A program made the translations under genes and the position numbers. From positions 1 through 60,195 of the forward strand of contig JAFRIR010000114.1 of assembly GCA_017432685.1 (NCBI GenBank): DNA of 60,195 nt, written 5' to 3'. Below the pieces are notes generated by a model that was not told the origin of the DNA, searched no databases, and worked only from the letters and a program-made list of their open reading frames with translations. The stretch's first letter is position 1. Each line of letters opens with the position of its first letter. The stretch is from Flexilinea sp. (lineage in GTDB: Bacteria; Chloroflexota; Anaerolineae; Anaerolineales; Anaerolineaceae). Of the stretch, positions 59,866-60,195 are shown one piece after another.

Positions 59866-60195
59866 ATGAGCGCATTCAGAGAAGCCAACATCATCGGCAA
59901 AAAGACTCAGGTCATCGTGCCTGAGAACCCTGAAGCCGCGCCCATCACCGACTACGGCATTTATCTGGATTCCGTTCAAGAAGTGGAAGACGAATTCCGT
60001 CAGCTCCAGGATGCTTTTTTCGCCATCCCGTGCGACGACAGCCGGATCCTCAAAGCCGCCAAAGACTGGGAAAAGTGCGGCGCCATCCTTGCCGGTTATG
60101 CCGGCTCTCTTTTCAACATCGACAAATACAACACCGAACTGCGGGAATATGCCCAGCGTCTGTTTGACATGATCACCAAAGCCTCCGGACTCCGG
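59866..60195 (+). CDS. Unknown protein, 3' end outside the window
   Basis: An open frame starts at ATG 59866 with AAAGGAAAGGG upstream and runs off the window after 110 codons. It begins MSAFREANIIGKKTQVIVPE and continues with an acidic, helix-forming region (DSVQEVEDEFRQLQDAFFAI; AKDWEKCGAILAGYAGSLFN). Codon use is like the GC-richer housekeeping genes. No signal peptide. I do not recognise the family; the visible part is cytoplasmic in character. Confidence 0.7.
   Translation, partial: MSAFREANIIGKKTQVIVPENPEAAPITDYGIYLDSVQEVEDEFRQLQDAFFAIPCDDSRILKAAKDWEKCGAILAGYAGSLFNIDKYNTELREYAQRLFDMITKASGLR

Overview
The window looks like chromosomal DNA of an anaerobic bacterium, most likely an Anaerolineae-type Chloroflexota. 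This is an inference from gene content: a serine hydroxymethyltransferase fused to a glycine-cleavage T protein, an immune-inhibitor-A-like secreted peptidase, a sensor with two-component-type propellers, CarD, DUF134, a HisZ/short-HisG histidine operon, and frequent TTG starts. No rRNA or marker gene fixes the taxonomy. Most genes are of medium GC; two stretches (about 1-1670 and 31050-34500) are clearly more AT-rich and look acquired.

Layout. 1-3378: right end of an integrated element (unknown protein, small lipoprotein, internally deleted DinD, large serine recombinase) whose recombinase gene ends inside a tRNA-Arg gene; tRNA-Gln follows. 3.6-11.5 kb: free methionine sulfoxide reductase, a thioesterase-methyltransferase fusion, a split chromate transporter, a beta-lactamase-fold protein, a secreted protein, glycerate 2-kinase, an orphan response regulator. 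11.6-24.9 kb: HI0933-type flavoprotein, DUF134, a large membrane protein, an ACT protein followed by the SHMT-GcvT fusion, a serine palmitoyltransferase/reductase pair, and an EAL-domain gene broken by two stop codons. 25-37.5 kb: PfkB kinase, then the histidine operon hisZ-G-D / C-B-H-A-F-IE-K on the minus strand, split between hisD and hisC by a 3.5-kb island that carries an ATPase plus TOPRIM-like pair and degraded phage genes. 37.7-51.6 kb: two secreted unknowns, a GH3-family enzyme, a glycosyltransferase, a three-gene operon (two solute-binding proteins around a propeller/HD-GYP protein), recJ, alr. 52-60.2 kb: PII-like protein with a cation exchanger, Wzz-like and O-antigen-ligase-like proteins, secreted peptidase, YccF, CarD and the start of an unknown gene.

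The most distinctive feature is the repeat landscape. A ~104-bp element with 15-bp terminal inverted repeats (called R1 here) occurs about nine times. A second 130-230-bp element with TIRs reading AAGGGAACCTCTAAAAA (R2) occurs five times, each time next to a gene start. A third hairpin module is nested in one copy of each. At least eight non-coding tracts are arrays of seven-base repeats whose sequences differ but whose period is always 7. These repeats are short, non-coding and concentrated in 5' leaders, so they probably influence expression of the genes they precede.
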